Shown here piece by piece: positions 10,933 through 22,520 of a stretch of 64,000 bases of DNA; the first letter of the stretch is position 1, and each line of letters starts with the position of its first letter. The DNA comes from Solanum dulcamara (taxonomy: Eukaryota; Streptophyta; Magnoliopsida; Solanales; Solanaceae), in assembly GCF_947179165.1 (NCBI RefSeq), contig NC_077245.1, forward strand, positions 26,298,240 to 26,362,239, read 5' to 3'. The translations under genes were made by a program, and so were the position numbers. The notes below the pieces were generated by a model. That model made no database searches, was not told the DNA's origin, and saw nothing but the letters and a program-made list of their open reading frames with translations.

Positions 10933-11308
10933 AAAATATAGAAAAATACTATAATTCCCTTTAAATAATTTAGCGGTACGGACCCTATGAGTCATCTTTA
11001 TGACTCGTAGATACGTCAAGGAGTCATAGGAATGACTCGTCCTGCATAGTCTTGGGAATACCCTAAGGACTGACTCTCAAGAATTTCTCTACGAATCGTA
11101 GACATGTCCTACAGGGTCTGAGAACCCCTGAGGACTGAGTCCCATAACTCCCTCTATGACTTATTCCAATGAATCGTAGACTTGACGATGAGTCGTAGAC
11201 TCAATTCGTCTTGCAGGGATTAGAAAGCCTGCAATTCAAGGTCTCTAATTTTTTTTCATGATCCATTTCTTGACTCGTCATTTTTTTTATGAGTCATAAC
11301 ATGGACTC
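10933..11308 (-). mobile_element. Inner part of a split minus-strand gypsy LTR
   Basis: On the minus strand this continues the LTR that begins at 20723. It is packed with repeated words of the gactcgtaga/atgagtcat type (10985-11300) and ends, toward 10937, in the shared anchor (aaagggaattatagtatttttc). It is cut off at 10932 by the end of the plus-strand LTR. The element 11309-20545 separates the two halves. Confidence 0.6.
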
Positions 11309-14300
11309 TGTCATGACCCAACCATGTAGGCCGCGACTGGGGTCCAACCTGGACCCCATTATGCGTATCTATTAGCTATACTCAAGTTGAACCGTGTGTG
11401 ATGTGGTACTATACACAAAGTTCCAATAGGTCAAAAAAATTTCATATACCTTTCACCTCTTTCACCTGTATCACGATATGAAAGGGCACGCAAGCCGACA
11501 AGGCTGCCATAACACAATAACATGTATAACATGACATACTCACAAATAACCCACATACACATTTCTACATACCTCTAAAAGAATTAACAGTATCAAATGG
11601 CGAGACAGGGACCCTGCCGTACCCCTGAATAAACACATATATACATCAAATGACTAGCCTCAAAATTTAGGCTCCAGAAGAGTGGAGCACTTCCAACATT
11701 GCTGAGTGAAAACTCGAAGCTGGCGGATCTCCAGAATGAACTTCTGTACCTGCGGGCATAAAATGCATCCCCCCAGAGAATGAAGGGTCAGTACGATATA
11801 TGTACTAAGTATATAAAGCATAACATAACATAACTGGGATAATGACTGAAATAGGGATGCAGGAAATAAGTATGATAGTTAAGAATTCACTATACCTGCA
11901 TCTTATGAAAAGTGGGCATGTATATCATCCTCATGTATCACTCCCGGCCCACTATGGGACTCGGTATTACCATGTCATCATAAATCATACCCTCACATAT
12001 AACATCATTTCATACATTACAAGTGCATCACTATATCTTTATATGTATGCCTACCTATCATATCCAGCCTTTTAGTGAGGGTCTTAGTGAAAGAGTGCTA
12101 TACATGTCGTACCGCACCCGACCCGCTATAGGACTCGGTGCTATTATCATATAGTAAAATATATCGAGGAACATTTGGCCCTATCCATACTTTAAAATGG
12201 TGCAGAGGAACGTACGGCCCGATCTATATTTTCCATCAGATCATCATATACATACCCGACCCAGGACGCGGTGACGATCATCATCACATACGGCGTCATC
12301 ATATGCTTCACTTCATCGTATAAGGCATTTAATCATCATACACTTCTACATATATATATAACCGGGCCGAGACTCGATGAGCGGAGAGTAAAGCTAGGCA
12401 CGACTACATTTTCAGCCCCCTTCTAGGACTCGGAGGAAGATGGGTTACAGTATGCCCGAGTAGAGTAGTGAGAAACCATATGCAATTTACATCATCATTA
12501 GAGATTCGATGAAATAATCAAGTGAACCATCACCTGAAGACCAGAGTAGTAATCGTCTTAAGTACCTACTAAATACTGTTTGGGATCATATTAGCTGGAG
12601 TTTTAGAGATTGTACACATATATCGAGACAGGGTTAAACAACTTATCGAAGTAGAGACATTTGTCTTCGCAGAGACCTTAGGAATAAGAGTTGATGCATT
12701 CAATTATTATTCATCATATAGGAGACTCGAGGGTAGTGGTTCAACTACTTAAGGCATTCTAATATCAAGTAATGAATAAAAGTCACAAGTTATACCCAGA
12801 GCTTATAATTGGAACTTCCTCCAACTCATATCATATGCCATTGCATTTATACTTAAGACACTTCAAAAGAAAGAAGATACAGGCCTTACATATACTACTA
12901 TTCATGATCTAGCAGCCTTAAAAGGCAATAACTCAATTATTACAGGAGTCTTAACATCACAAAGTGAGTGAAGTCTATTAATTACATTTAGAGTTTCATG
13001 AGTGGAATTATCCCCACATTTCATATATAAACCATTCATAACTTATACCTAAGACATGCCAAAAGAAAAGAAGAGTAGCTCTACATATTTGTTATGGGTT
13101 AATCGCATCCAGACTTACTTCAATACTCCTTTGAACTATTTAACACGAAAGCAATATGAAGATCAACAACCCTTGACTTTTCAGCAGCTCAAGGTGCACC
13201 CAAGTATTCATAGAATTCATTTTCTCGCTCGTCTTCTCGACTAGTTCTTTAGTTAGTTAAGGAGTTAACGGAAATTGGGCAGCACCTCCCCTATACCATG
13301 CCTTATCCGAATTTTAAATTACACCCCTATTCACTACAGCCAACCAAAAACAACACCCTTCAGCATATATACAAGAAATTCATTCCAACATTACATAATA
13401 TAAACTTCCAACGACTCGCCCAAAATTACGATATCCAAAATAGGGTTTCTAGTCTCTATGTTGTAGCACCTTTAATCATACGTAGCGGAGGGTCGTGTGG
13501 ATGCAAACAAAAGATCCCACAACTCTTTTAGTATAATATTAATCCCTGAAATACATCACCACACCACCTATAGCTGCCTCACCACAAGAACACTACCCAA
13601 CTCGACTTCAATTTAACCATAACGATTTCAATTTAGTTTGTTTCTAACGTCGAGCATTTATACAACATTATTGAACTTACAGCAGAATAAAAGGTGTATA
13701 ATACACCCTATAAAAACATCAAAAACTTCAAATTGGAAGGAAAGACCTTACCTTACCCGAAATTGGCCAAAGCTTGCCAAAATTCGCCTCGGAAGTTCTC
13801 TAGTTGCGGCTGAAATGTCGTGGCTGTTTGCTATGCATTTGGGGATGCTCAAAACCATATATTTACATAATTAATACCCTCATAACATGTACAAACCGTT
13901 AAAAAGAGTGGGAGAAGAGAACCAAGACATACCTTGCTAGAACTTGCTAAAACTTGTCTCGGAAGTTTCCTTAACATGCTGAAAATTAGCGGACTATTTA
14001 TATCTTTTCCTTGCTTCCCCAAAATAAAATTTTACATTATTAAACACAACTATATCACCATAAGATACCTTAAATAATTAATTCATGGAACTAAATTGGG
14101 ATTTACCTTGGTATCCCCTCAAACCCGTAGGTCTCTCTCTCTAATCTCTAAGTTCCCTTTCGTTTTTTTTTCTTCTTGTTTTTGCTGAAGAATGACTTTA
14201 AGGATCACAAAACACATATATATATGTTGACTTAGGAGGTGAAACATGTAATCCCCTAAGGGTGACATGTGTCAGCCCCTCATTGGGCCACCTCAATCAT

Positions 14301-14780
14301 GCATTCAATTAGGGATTGCCACGTGTCCTTAGTGGGGACCACACCCAAGTAGGTGAGTCACCTACTTGACCCCAAGCAGGTGGGTCACCTAATGTATTGT
14401 GGCACTTTCCTATGCTGCCATGTGGAGCCTCCTTTTGCTTCCATATGTCATTCTCTCCTCCTCTTCGAGGGTTCATAATTCGTCTTACTTTAAGAACCCA
14501 TGTACTCCTTGCTACGTAAGTTTGGTACGAACTCAAGTATCTTAAGAAGGTAAGATTTTCTAGTTGGTAGCTTTCGTACGTAAGTCGAGTCTTACGACTC
14601 ATCACTTGGCCTCCAATGCCTTCCAACTTCTCATGACCCTATTTCCAACCTTCTCCACTATAGGGTATCACATTCTCCCTTCCTTAGAGTTGTTTGATTG
14701 TATCGTAGATTATCCAGCTCACATGATAATTTCTGAGAAGCTTAAGAGACATTCCGAGCTCAAGAGTGTGGGATATAACA
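11309..14780 (-). repeat. 3' LTR of the minus-strand element
   Basis: 3472 bases, against 2238 for its partner; the extra 1.24 kb (about 12030-13267) is missing from the partner. The U3 part near 14346-14368 carries a palindrome (caagtaggtg, spacer agt, cacctacttg). The third copy of this LTR type starts at 62613. Short open frames inside it have no coding features. Confidence 0.8.
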
Positions 14781-14794
14781 TCCTTCCCCCCTTT
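14781..14794 (-). other. Polypurine tract of the minus-strand element
   Basis: On the minus strand it reads aaaggggggaagga directly against the LTR start tgttatatcc. Its position and composition are typical of the plus-strand primer of LTR elements. Confidence 0.75.
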
Positions 14795-16100
14795 AGAACA
14801 TTTGTCCTCTAATGTTAATTAGTCTTATGAGGTCTTACTAGGATTTTGGGAATTATCTATACCCATTGTCATCCATAGGCCTCCTACTCGTCAACACCAT
14901 TGATTTAGTAGTTTAGACTACCTATAGACGTAGGGAATCCATACGGATATTTCTTCTCTATCTTTGTCTCATCACCTTCTTTGATGAGAGCCGCGTCCTT
15001 AGTTTGCAACCTTCTAATTTGCCAACCCAAGACAGGGATAGGTCTCTCCTTGTAGGGTAACTTCTATGTTATGTGGACCTCATCTAAAGAGAATATTCTG
15101 GAAGGGTTGCTTATATATTTGCGGAGTATTGATCCATAAAAACTAAATGTATTGCTTCCAATCGGATGGTAGGTCCAACTCATTGGAAACTTTGCCTATT
15201 CTACGAATGATCCAGTAAGGAGCAATGTATCCCCTTCTTGCCTAATTTTATTAAACCTTCCCTTGGTGATACTTTCACAAATACTCATTCATCTACTTCA
15301 ACTTGAAAGGTTGAGGTCGACTATCTGCGTATGACTTTTGTTAACTCTGGGCTGTTAATAGTTTTTCCTGGATAAGCTTTACTTCATCCACAACTTGCTG
15401 GATCACCTCTGGGCTTACCCATTAATCAAAGGGCTAAATGTCGTACTAAGATTCACATGTGTTCCCAATCCTTTTTGGAGTGATCTCCAGTGGTTAGCTG
15501 TAAATTGAACTTCCCTATCTGAGATACTAGGTGTGGGAACTCCATGAAATCTCATTGTCCCCTTGCTATGTCATCTCGCATAACCCTCAGCTGAATAGGC
15601 CTTCCTAACTGGAAGAAAATGGGTTGACTTTGTTAATCTATCCACCATAACCCATATGAAGTCATATTTCCTTAGAATGCGAGGTCAACCTATACCATAA
15701 TTCATATCAACTCCTTTCCATTTCTGGGTTGGGGTTTCCATCTCTTGTAAATAGGTTATCAAGTTTCTGACGCTCAATTTTGTTTAAGCTATTGTACAAT
15801 TCCTCTTAATCCAACCTGTAACACTTTAGGCATGCTATCCTTCACTTTTACCCAGATCTACTCCCCGGTTCTCTTACCATACATCATATTGTAATCCTTG
15901 CACAAACGTGTGTAGGTACCTAGAGCAGTCTAGAAAAATGCCTTAGCATCGCTATACTAGTGTCTTACCTCCTTCAGTCGAGGTTAGGGCTCCACTATGT
16001 CTTTTGTCCTTAATACTGATTATATCTTAACAGTTCTGCCTCGAACCACCTTACACCTTTCTTTAATAGATTCGAAATATGGAAATCACATTGCTATTAC
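14795..16100 (-). pseudogene. Integrase and chromodomain remnant
   Basis: The minus-strand translation in shifting frames gives a GPY/chromodomain-like end near 14950-15220 (RRIGKV, then LGWQIRRLQTKDAALIK) and, near 15610-15670, integrase wording (VDRLTKSTHFLPV). The order integrase, GPY, chromodomain, purine tract, LTR matches Tekay/Del chromoviruses. Multiple stops and shifts; not functional. Confidence 0.6.
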
Positions 16101-18289
16101 CGACTTTTTTTTATCGAGTAACCACTTGATCTTACTCTTAGTATAATCTTTCCTGCTCTTGGCTTACTCTACTCTACATGTGTCATTGTACTAACACATA
16201 CTTACCGTCTCTTTTGCCATACTTGTTTTGCTTCCTTCACTTACTCTTAGGTTTTCTAATATTCCAATATAGGAGAGATTTCTTATCCTTTCTCTTTTGC
16301 TACCTGTATACCATAATGCCAGTAGCTAGTAACCCTGTTACCAATATCCTAACCTTTAGTCAAGTGTAGGCTGGCTATCCCTTATAATATCTTTAAGTTC
16401 TCATTATGATTCTCTTGTCGTGTTCATCCCCTTTGTATGCACCCATCCTTTGCCATCACACTATTCAAGGTGTTTCCCAATAATCCCCCGCACTATCTCA
16501 GATATCATCTTGGATTTTATCCGTCCATTGCTGGCTTTTAGATTCTATTAATTCGTGCCACCATGGGACCTCCCTTAAAGTCACTTCCCCCCTTCAGGGT
16601 ATACCCATGTCACTATCTATTGGTGTTCTACCTTATGCCCTTATTTCTAATTTTCAAATGCGTATGATTCTTATCTAACACATTTGGTATACTGCACCAT
16701 CTCTATACCTTCCTTTACATCCTCCATACCTTTAGTTGCCCAAGTACGACATCTTAACATAATCGTGAGGTGTTGATCCAATCTAATTATTAGTACTCGA
16801 GTCACATATACACAATACTTCTTTATGCCTCATGAGCTTTCATCCTCGTCATGCGCCCGATGCTCACTTTCTTAACAACAGATTGAGCTGCCTCAATAAT
16901 AGGTCTACCTTAACACCATGTTTTTGTACTACCTCTTTAAACTTATAACTACATATTCTCCTTTCGCTCCATCCTCATATTCAGTTACATATGTCTATCT
17001 TGGGTGCCTCTGTTAGAATTTCCTTATTATCCCTCCAGCTCATATCCATTTTTTGTTGTGCGCAAGGAATTCCATATTACTCTTTATTTCCTTGCACTAG
17101 CTATCCCTTTTCATTTTCATATAACCTCTATTCAAAACTTTCCTTACAGAACTTGATAAGTCTTCTTTATTTCTTTCATAGATCGCTTTTCCGTTTCACA
17201 CCTATCTTTATATTCCAATCACATGGACCACATAATACCTTTTAGTTACTTCCTTACTAAACTGTCCTTATTCTCACAATACTCTTCATTATGTTCACAT
17301 GGTATCCTGTTCGCATTCAGTCCCCTGGTATAATACTTCTTAACCTTTTTCATAATTCTTAATATGGGTTACTTACCCTTTTCGGTTAGTCTTAGTAATA
17401 CTTCATATCCATCATAATCCTCCTTTCCCTTGTACTTTTGTCTTCATTGTACTGTTACTTGTTTTAAATTTACCATTTCATAGTATATCCTTATGTATCA
17501 ATTTAGTCGGTACCTTAATGTATCATTCTATCCAGATCTATCAGTCTTTCCTAAATCATCTTCTTAGGGTCACAAGTCTTTTCCAAATTTGTTTTATCAT
17601 ACCAGTATCAACCTCCTAGTTTCTATCGCCATCAATTAAGAAATTTAATCATTTTTCGAGGTCAGCCATACTCGTGATTTAACCAAATCCCATCATGGTT
17701 GTGGGAACGACTTTCCAAGACATACTACAGCCCTATATCTCATTCTCTTCTTATTTCTAGGAAAATTTGGATAGAGTTTCCTCTGTATTTCCTACTACCT
17801 CAACACCTACACACAGAAAATACCAACAGTGACTCATAGGGCATGCATATATATATTCATATCATCTCATATCGCAGCCAGACAAGGCATCGATAATTAA
17901 CAGTATAAAAATGGACTTACCTCATATATCCATTCGGACTGCACCTGTTGCACTTTCCTGTTTACTTTTTCTTTCTCCTTTCAACTTTATATGTCAACCG
18001 TATTTCAACACTTTACCTGACATATGTCTTTCGTTCCTTTGCTTACCTGCGTGCTTTGTAACTTCCTATATAATCAATTACTTTCTTCTATCGATGATTC
18101 CCTTCTGTTGAGAGCACTGGTTCATATGAGGAATTTCACTCCCTATAACTTGGCTTTATCGCACGATCTTAGATCTGAAAGAAAGTAACATCCTAAATGT
18201 CCTGTAGCCTCCTTTCTATAGATGTGGTGCACAACACACCAATAAACAAGACTCTACTAGACATGATTTGTAGACATTCCAAGGATAAA
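16101..18289. other. Pyrimidine-rich interior of the minus-strand element, unassigned
   Basis: About 2.2 kb of strongly T/C-rich plus-strand sequence lies where gag, protease and reverse transcriptase would be expected. I cannot recognise any of these on either strand. Small open frames here are hydrophobic artefacts of the composition. Confidence 0.4.
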
Positions 18290-18303
18290 CTGCTCTGATA
18301 CCA
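18290..18303 (-). other. Primer binding site (tRNA-iMet type)
   Basis: The minus strand reads tggtatcagagcag, four bases from the LTR terminus (gaca then gaag then the site). This is the standard plant gypsy primer site and sets the element's orientation. Confidence 0.85.
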
Positions 18304-18307
18304 CTTC

Positions 18308-19955
18308 TGTCATAACTCAACCCCGTAGGCCGTGACTGGGGTCCGACCTAGACCCCCTTATGCATATCTATCAGCTATACTCAAGTTGAACCATGTATGA
18401 TGTGGTACTGTACATAAAGTCCTAATGGATCAAAAACTTTTTCATATACCTATCGTCTCTTTCACTTGTATCACGACATAAAAGGGCATACAAGCCGATA
18501 AGCTTGTCATAATACAAAAACATGTATAACGTGACATAATCACAAATAACCCATATATACATGTCTACAGACCTCTAAAAGAATTAACTGTATTATATGG
18601 CAAGACTGGGCCCCATCGTACCCCTGAATAAACCAATACATACATCAAATGACTAGCCTTAAAAGTTAGGCGCCAGAATAGTGGAGCACTTCCAATATTG
18701 CTGAGTGGAAACCTGAAGCTGGCGGATCTCCAGAATGAACATCTGTACCTGCGGGCCTAAAATGCAGCCCCTTGGAGAACGGGGGGTCAGTATGATATAT
18801 GTACTAAGTATATAAAGCATAACATAATATAACTGGATAATGACTAAAATAGGGACGCAGAAAACAAGTATGACAATTAACAATTCACTATACCTGCATC
18901 TTATGAAAAGAGGGCATATATATCATCCTCATGTATCACTCCCAGCCCATTGTGGGACTCTGTATTACCATTTCATCGTAAATCATACCCTCACATATGA
19001 CATTATTTTATATATTACAAGTGCATGAAATTGGGCAGCACCTCCCCTACACCATGCCCTATCCAAATTTCCAATTACACCCATATTCACTACAGAAAAC
19101 TAACAACAACACCCTGCAGTATATATACAAGCAATTCATATCAACATTACATAATACAAACTTCCAACGACTCGCCCAAAATTATGATATCCAAAATGGG
19201 GTTTCTAGTCTCTATGTTGCAGCACCTTTAATCATACGTAGCGGAGGGTTGTATGGATGAAACCAGCAGCTCCCACACCTATTTTAGGATAATTTTAATC
19301 CCTTCAACACATCACCACACAACCTTCAGCTGCCACACCACAAGTACAATACCCAACTCGACTTCAATTTAACCATAACAACTTCAATTTAGTTTGTTTC
19401 CAACATCGAACATTTCTATGACATTATTACACTTACATTAGCATAAAAGATGTATAATACACCATATAACAACATCATAAACTTCAAATTGGAAGGAAAT
19501 ACCTTACCTTACCCGAAATTGTCCAAAGCTTGCCAAAATTCGTCTCAGAAGTTCTCTAGTTGCGGCTGAAATGTCATGGCTGTTTGCTATCCGTTTGGGG
19601 ATGCTAAAAACCATAAATTTACATCATTAATACCCTCATAACATGTAAAAATACTTTAAAAAATGTGGGAGAAGAGAATCAAGCCATACCTTGCTAAAAC
19701 TTGTCTCGGAAGTTTCCTTAACATGCTAAAAATTAGCGGACTGTTTATATCTCTTCCTTTCTTCCCCAAAATAAAGTTTTACATTATTAAACACCGCTAT
19801 ATCACCGTATGATACCTTAAATAATTAATTCATGGAACTAAATTGGTCCTTACCTTGGTATCGCCTCAAACCCATAGGTCTCTCTCTCTAATCTCTAAGT
19901 TCCCTTTCGTTTTTTTTTCTTGTTTTGGATGAAGAATGACTCTAAAGGTCACATA

Positions 19956-19995
<40 letters not shown>

Positions 19996-20545
19996 CCTTA
20001 GGAGGTGACATATGTCAACCCCTAAGGGTGACATGTGTCAGCCCCTCATTGGGCCACCTCAATCATGCAATTAATTAGGGACTGCCACATGTCCTTAGTG
20101 GGGCCCACCCCTAAGTAGGTGGGTCACCTACTTGACCCCAATCAGGTGTGTCACCTGATGCCATGTGGCACTTTCCTATTCTTCCACGTGGAGCCTCCTC
20201 TTTCTGCCACGTGTCGTTCTCTTCTCTTCTTCGTGGGTTTGTAATCTCGTCTTACTTTAAGAACCCGTGTACTCCTTGCTATGTAATTTGGTACGAACTC
20301 AATAGCTTAAGAAGGTAAGATTTTCATGTTGATAGTTTTCGTACGTAAGTTGAGTCCTACGACTCATCACCTAGCCTCCAACGCTTTCTGACTTCTCATG
20401 ACCCTATTTCCAACCTTCCCCACTATGGGGTATCATATTTTCCCTTCCTTAGAGTTGTTTGATAGTGTCGTAGATTATCCGGCTCACATGATAATTTCTA
20501 AGAAGCTTAAGAGACATTCTGAGCTCAAGAATGTGGGGTGTAACA
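18308..20545 (-). repeat. 5' LTR of the minus-strand element
   Basis: It aligns with 11309-14780 apart from a 1.24-kb gap after 19024 (gtgcatgaaattgggc). U3 carries two G-box-like words (ccacgtgg at 20184-20191 and ccacgtgt near 20207) and the palindrome aagtaggtg-ggt-cacctactt near 20113-20133. Confidence 0.8.
19960..19992. repeat. (TA)n microsatellite
   Basis: About 16 TA dinucleotides lie within the 5' LTR. The same place in the partner LTR (near 14214-14226) has only about six, so the array expanded after insertion or shrank in the other LTR. Confidence 0.9.
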
Positions 20546-20723
20546 TGCTCATAATCTTCCCTCGTCACTTGGTGAAATTCCACACCTCACCATTAGTCCT
20601 ACAAGTCAGTCGTACAACTCGTATGAGCCTCTACAACCCAAAGACTGAGATATAGAACTCGATTTTCATTCCATTTTCCATAATTTTCCTTCATCTCGAC
20701 TTTTTAAGTTATGGGGTATTACA
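20546..20723 (-). mobile_element. Start of a split minus-strand gypsy LTR
   Basis: The minus strand starts tgtaatacccca at 20723, next to a purine tract (aaggagcagatat, 20724-20736). After 178 bases it is interrupted by the element 11309-20545 and resumes at 11308. Confidence 0.7.
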
Positions 20724-21750
20724 ATATCTGCTCCTTGAGAATATTCATCCTCGAATGAGTTTGAACTAGCATAGAAAGGGTACAGTACGAGGACTAGCAA
20801 CCCAACACGAATACAATGATACTTTGAAATGGATAGAACATGAGATCTTTAAACTTAGCATAAAATATGACTTTAAGATCTTAAACTTTATGAACATGTA
20901 TTCATATGAAAGACTTAAAAAAATATGAAACGTTGGAGTCTTAAACATTTGAGTTTGAATAACTTACTATCTTAGTCTTGAGTAAAATGAAAAAGATGAG
21001 GGTATCGCTTCACCATATTCACTTCCGTTTCCAATGTGTCGCTTTCAACTTGTTGATTAATCCAAAAGACTTTGATGGATTCAACTTCCTTGTTCCTGAA
21101 CCTCTTGAATTAGCGGTCCAAAATTTCAAACGGAACCTCTTCATAGGTCAAGTTCTCTTGAAAATTCACTACTTCCAACGGTATGATGGAACTAGACTCA
21201 CCCATACATTTCCTCAACATATATACATAGAACACTGGATGAACCATTGTTATTTCTAAGGGAAACTCCAAATCATAAGAAACCTTGATAACACGTCTCA
21301 AGATTTTATAAATCCCTAGGGCTCAATTTCCCTTTCATACCAAACTAAACTACCCCCTTCATGGATGAAACATTCAAGTATATCCAATCCTCCACATTAA
21401 ACTCAATATCCCTTCTCCTTTTATTGAAATAGGACTTTTAATGACTTTGAGACGTCTTTAACCTTTCTCTAATGATTCTTACCTTTTCCAAGGCATCAAG
21501 CACCAAATTAGGACCCAACAAGGTCATCTCACCTACTTCTAACAAACAAACTGGACACCTATATTATCTCCTATACAATGCCTCGAACGGTGCCATCTGG
21601 ATGCATGAGTTGTAGCTATTATTATAGGCTAACACAATAAGAGGTAGATGATCATCCCAACACTTTTGAACTCCAACACACAATCCCTTAACATATGCTC
21701 TAGTATTTGAATTGTCCCTTCGGCTTGCCCATCGATTTGAGGATGAAATA
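20724..21750 (-). pseudogene. Integrase C-terminus and chromodomain of a minus-strand gypsy element
   Basis: Minus-strand frames give an integrase end (GQAEGTIQ near 21710-21735), then at 21110-21301 wording of the GPY/chromodomain linker (VIKVSYDLEFPLE, HPVFYVYMLRKCMG, NLTYEEVPFEILDR). A 3' untranslated stretch follows, ending in the purine tract at 20724. It is an inverted copy of 25230-26259. At about 21750 it changes abruptly into plus-strand gag, so the rest of this element is lost or was never next to it. Confidence 0.7.
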
Positions 21751-22520
21751 CCATATAGTGGCTATCATGGGTGTGCCTCCACATAACAAAACAGAGCTAG
21801 TGGGCTATCAACTCAAAGGAATGGAAAGGGTTTGGTATAAACAATGGGTCATCAAAAGAGGTGAGAAAATAAAGCCTATAGAATGGAAAGAATTCATAGG
21901 AGCTTTCCTAGACCGCTTCTTTCCTTTGGAGATAAAGTAGGCGAAGATTCGAGAGTTCATTAACCTTCGCCAAAGGAGTATGAGTGTGATGGAGTATTCC
22001 CTTAAATTAAATAAATTGTCTAAGTATGCTCCTCTCATGGTCTCTGATCCAAGGGAAAGGGTGATCAAGTTTATTTCTGGCATTTCTATCTTGGTATCTA
22101 AATAGTAAAAAATAGCCATGTTGGTCAAAGAGATAGACATGTACCAACTCATGACATATGTGAAACAAATCGAGGATGAGAAGTTGAGGGAGAGGTCAAG
22201 AGGATTTAAGAAGGCTAGAGTTGATGGTAGAGGATTCAATCCTCAAAGATCCAGTTATGGTAGTAATGGCAAGGGGCAAGTTGGGCAATGATTCATGGGG
22301 CAAGTTTTCACCTATACTCTTCATCCAATGTTCAATAAGGACAAGGTTGCTAATCTAATGATTCAAAGAGAGAATGTTTGTGCTTAAGTTTTCCCTATTT
22401 GCAGGAAGTGTGGGAGAACGCATAAAGGGGAATTCTTAGCCAGCTCTAATGCATGCTTCAAGTGTGGCAAGTCGGGCCACCATGCTAGGGATTATAGAGG
22501 TAGTGATGGTGTTAGGCCTT
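21751..22520 (+). pseudogene. gag of gypsy element 2 (5' truncated)
   Basis: It starts inside gag with no LTR or primer site before it. Recognisable pieces are ERVWYKQW and EWKEFIGAFLDRFFP (21820-21930), a segment near 21970-22240 (KYAPLMVSDPRERV, LVKEIDMYQLMTYVKQIE), and the zinc knuckle CFKCGKSGHHARDY at 22453-22494, whose last Cys is Tyr. Frame breaks and stops occur throughout. It is close to the gag of the sister element at 30674-31840. Confidence 0.7.

Larger units (their letters stand above)
11309..20545 (-). mobile_element. Minus-strand Tekay/Del-like LTR retrotransposon, nested
   Basis: Two related LTRs (11309-14780 and 18308-20545) are both bounded by tgtca at the left and taaca at the right, which reads tgtta...tgaca on the coding strand. 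A primer binding site lies beside the right LTR and a purine tract beside the left LTR, so the element runs right to left. Integrase and chromodomain-like remnants lie near the left LTR as expected. Flanking 5-mers are gactc and tgctc, only three of five matching, so a target duplication is possible but not shown. It interrupts another minus-strand LTR (20723-20546 continuing at 11308). Confidence 0.8.

Noticed and set aside
14309..14626. 105-codon minus-strand frame
   Set aside because: Lies in the U3 part of an LTR and is not kept in the partner LTR at 20040-20370.
16991..17245. Possible membrane protein frames in 16178-18111
   Set aside because: Hydrophobic residues come from T-rich codons in a pyrimidine-rich tract; no start context, homology or conservation visible.
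18290..18303. tRNA gene from the tggtatcagagc match
   Set aside because: It is only the short 3'-end complement next to an LTR, i.e. a primer binding site; no cloverleaf surrounds it. The same applies to 52828 and 6028.
11304..20550. Target site duplication for the minus-strand element (gactc / tgctc)
   Set aside because: Only three of five bases match; could be chance or two later mutations, so it was not annotated.
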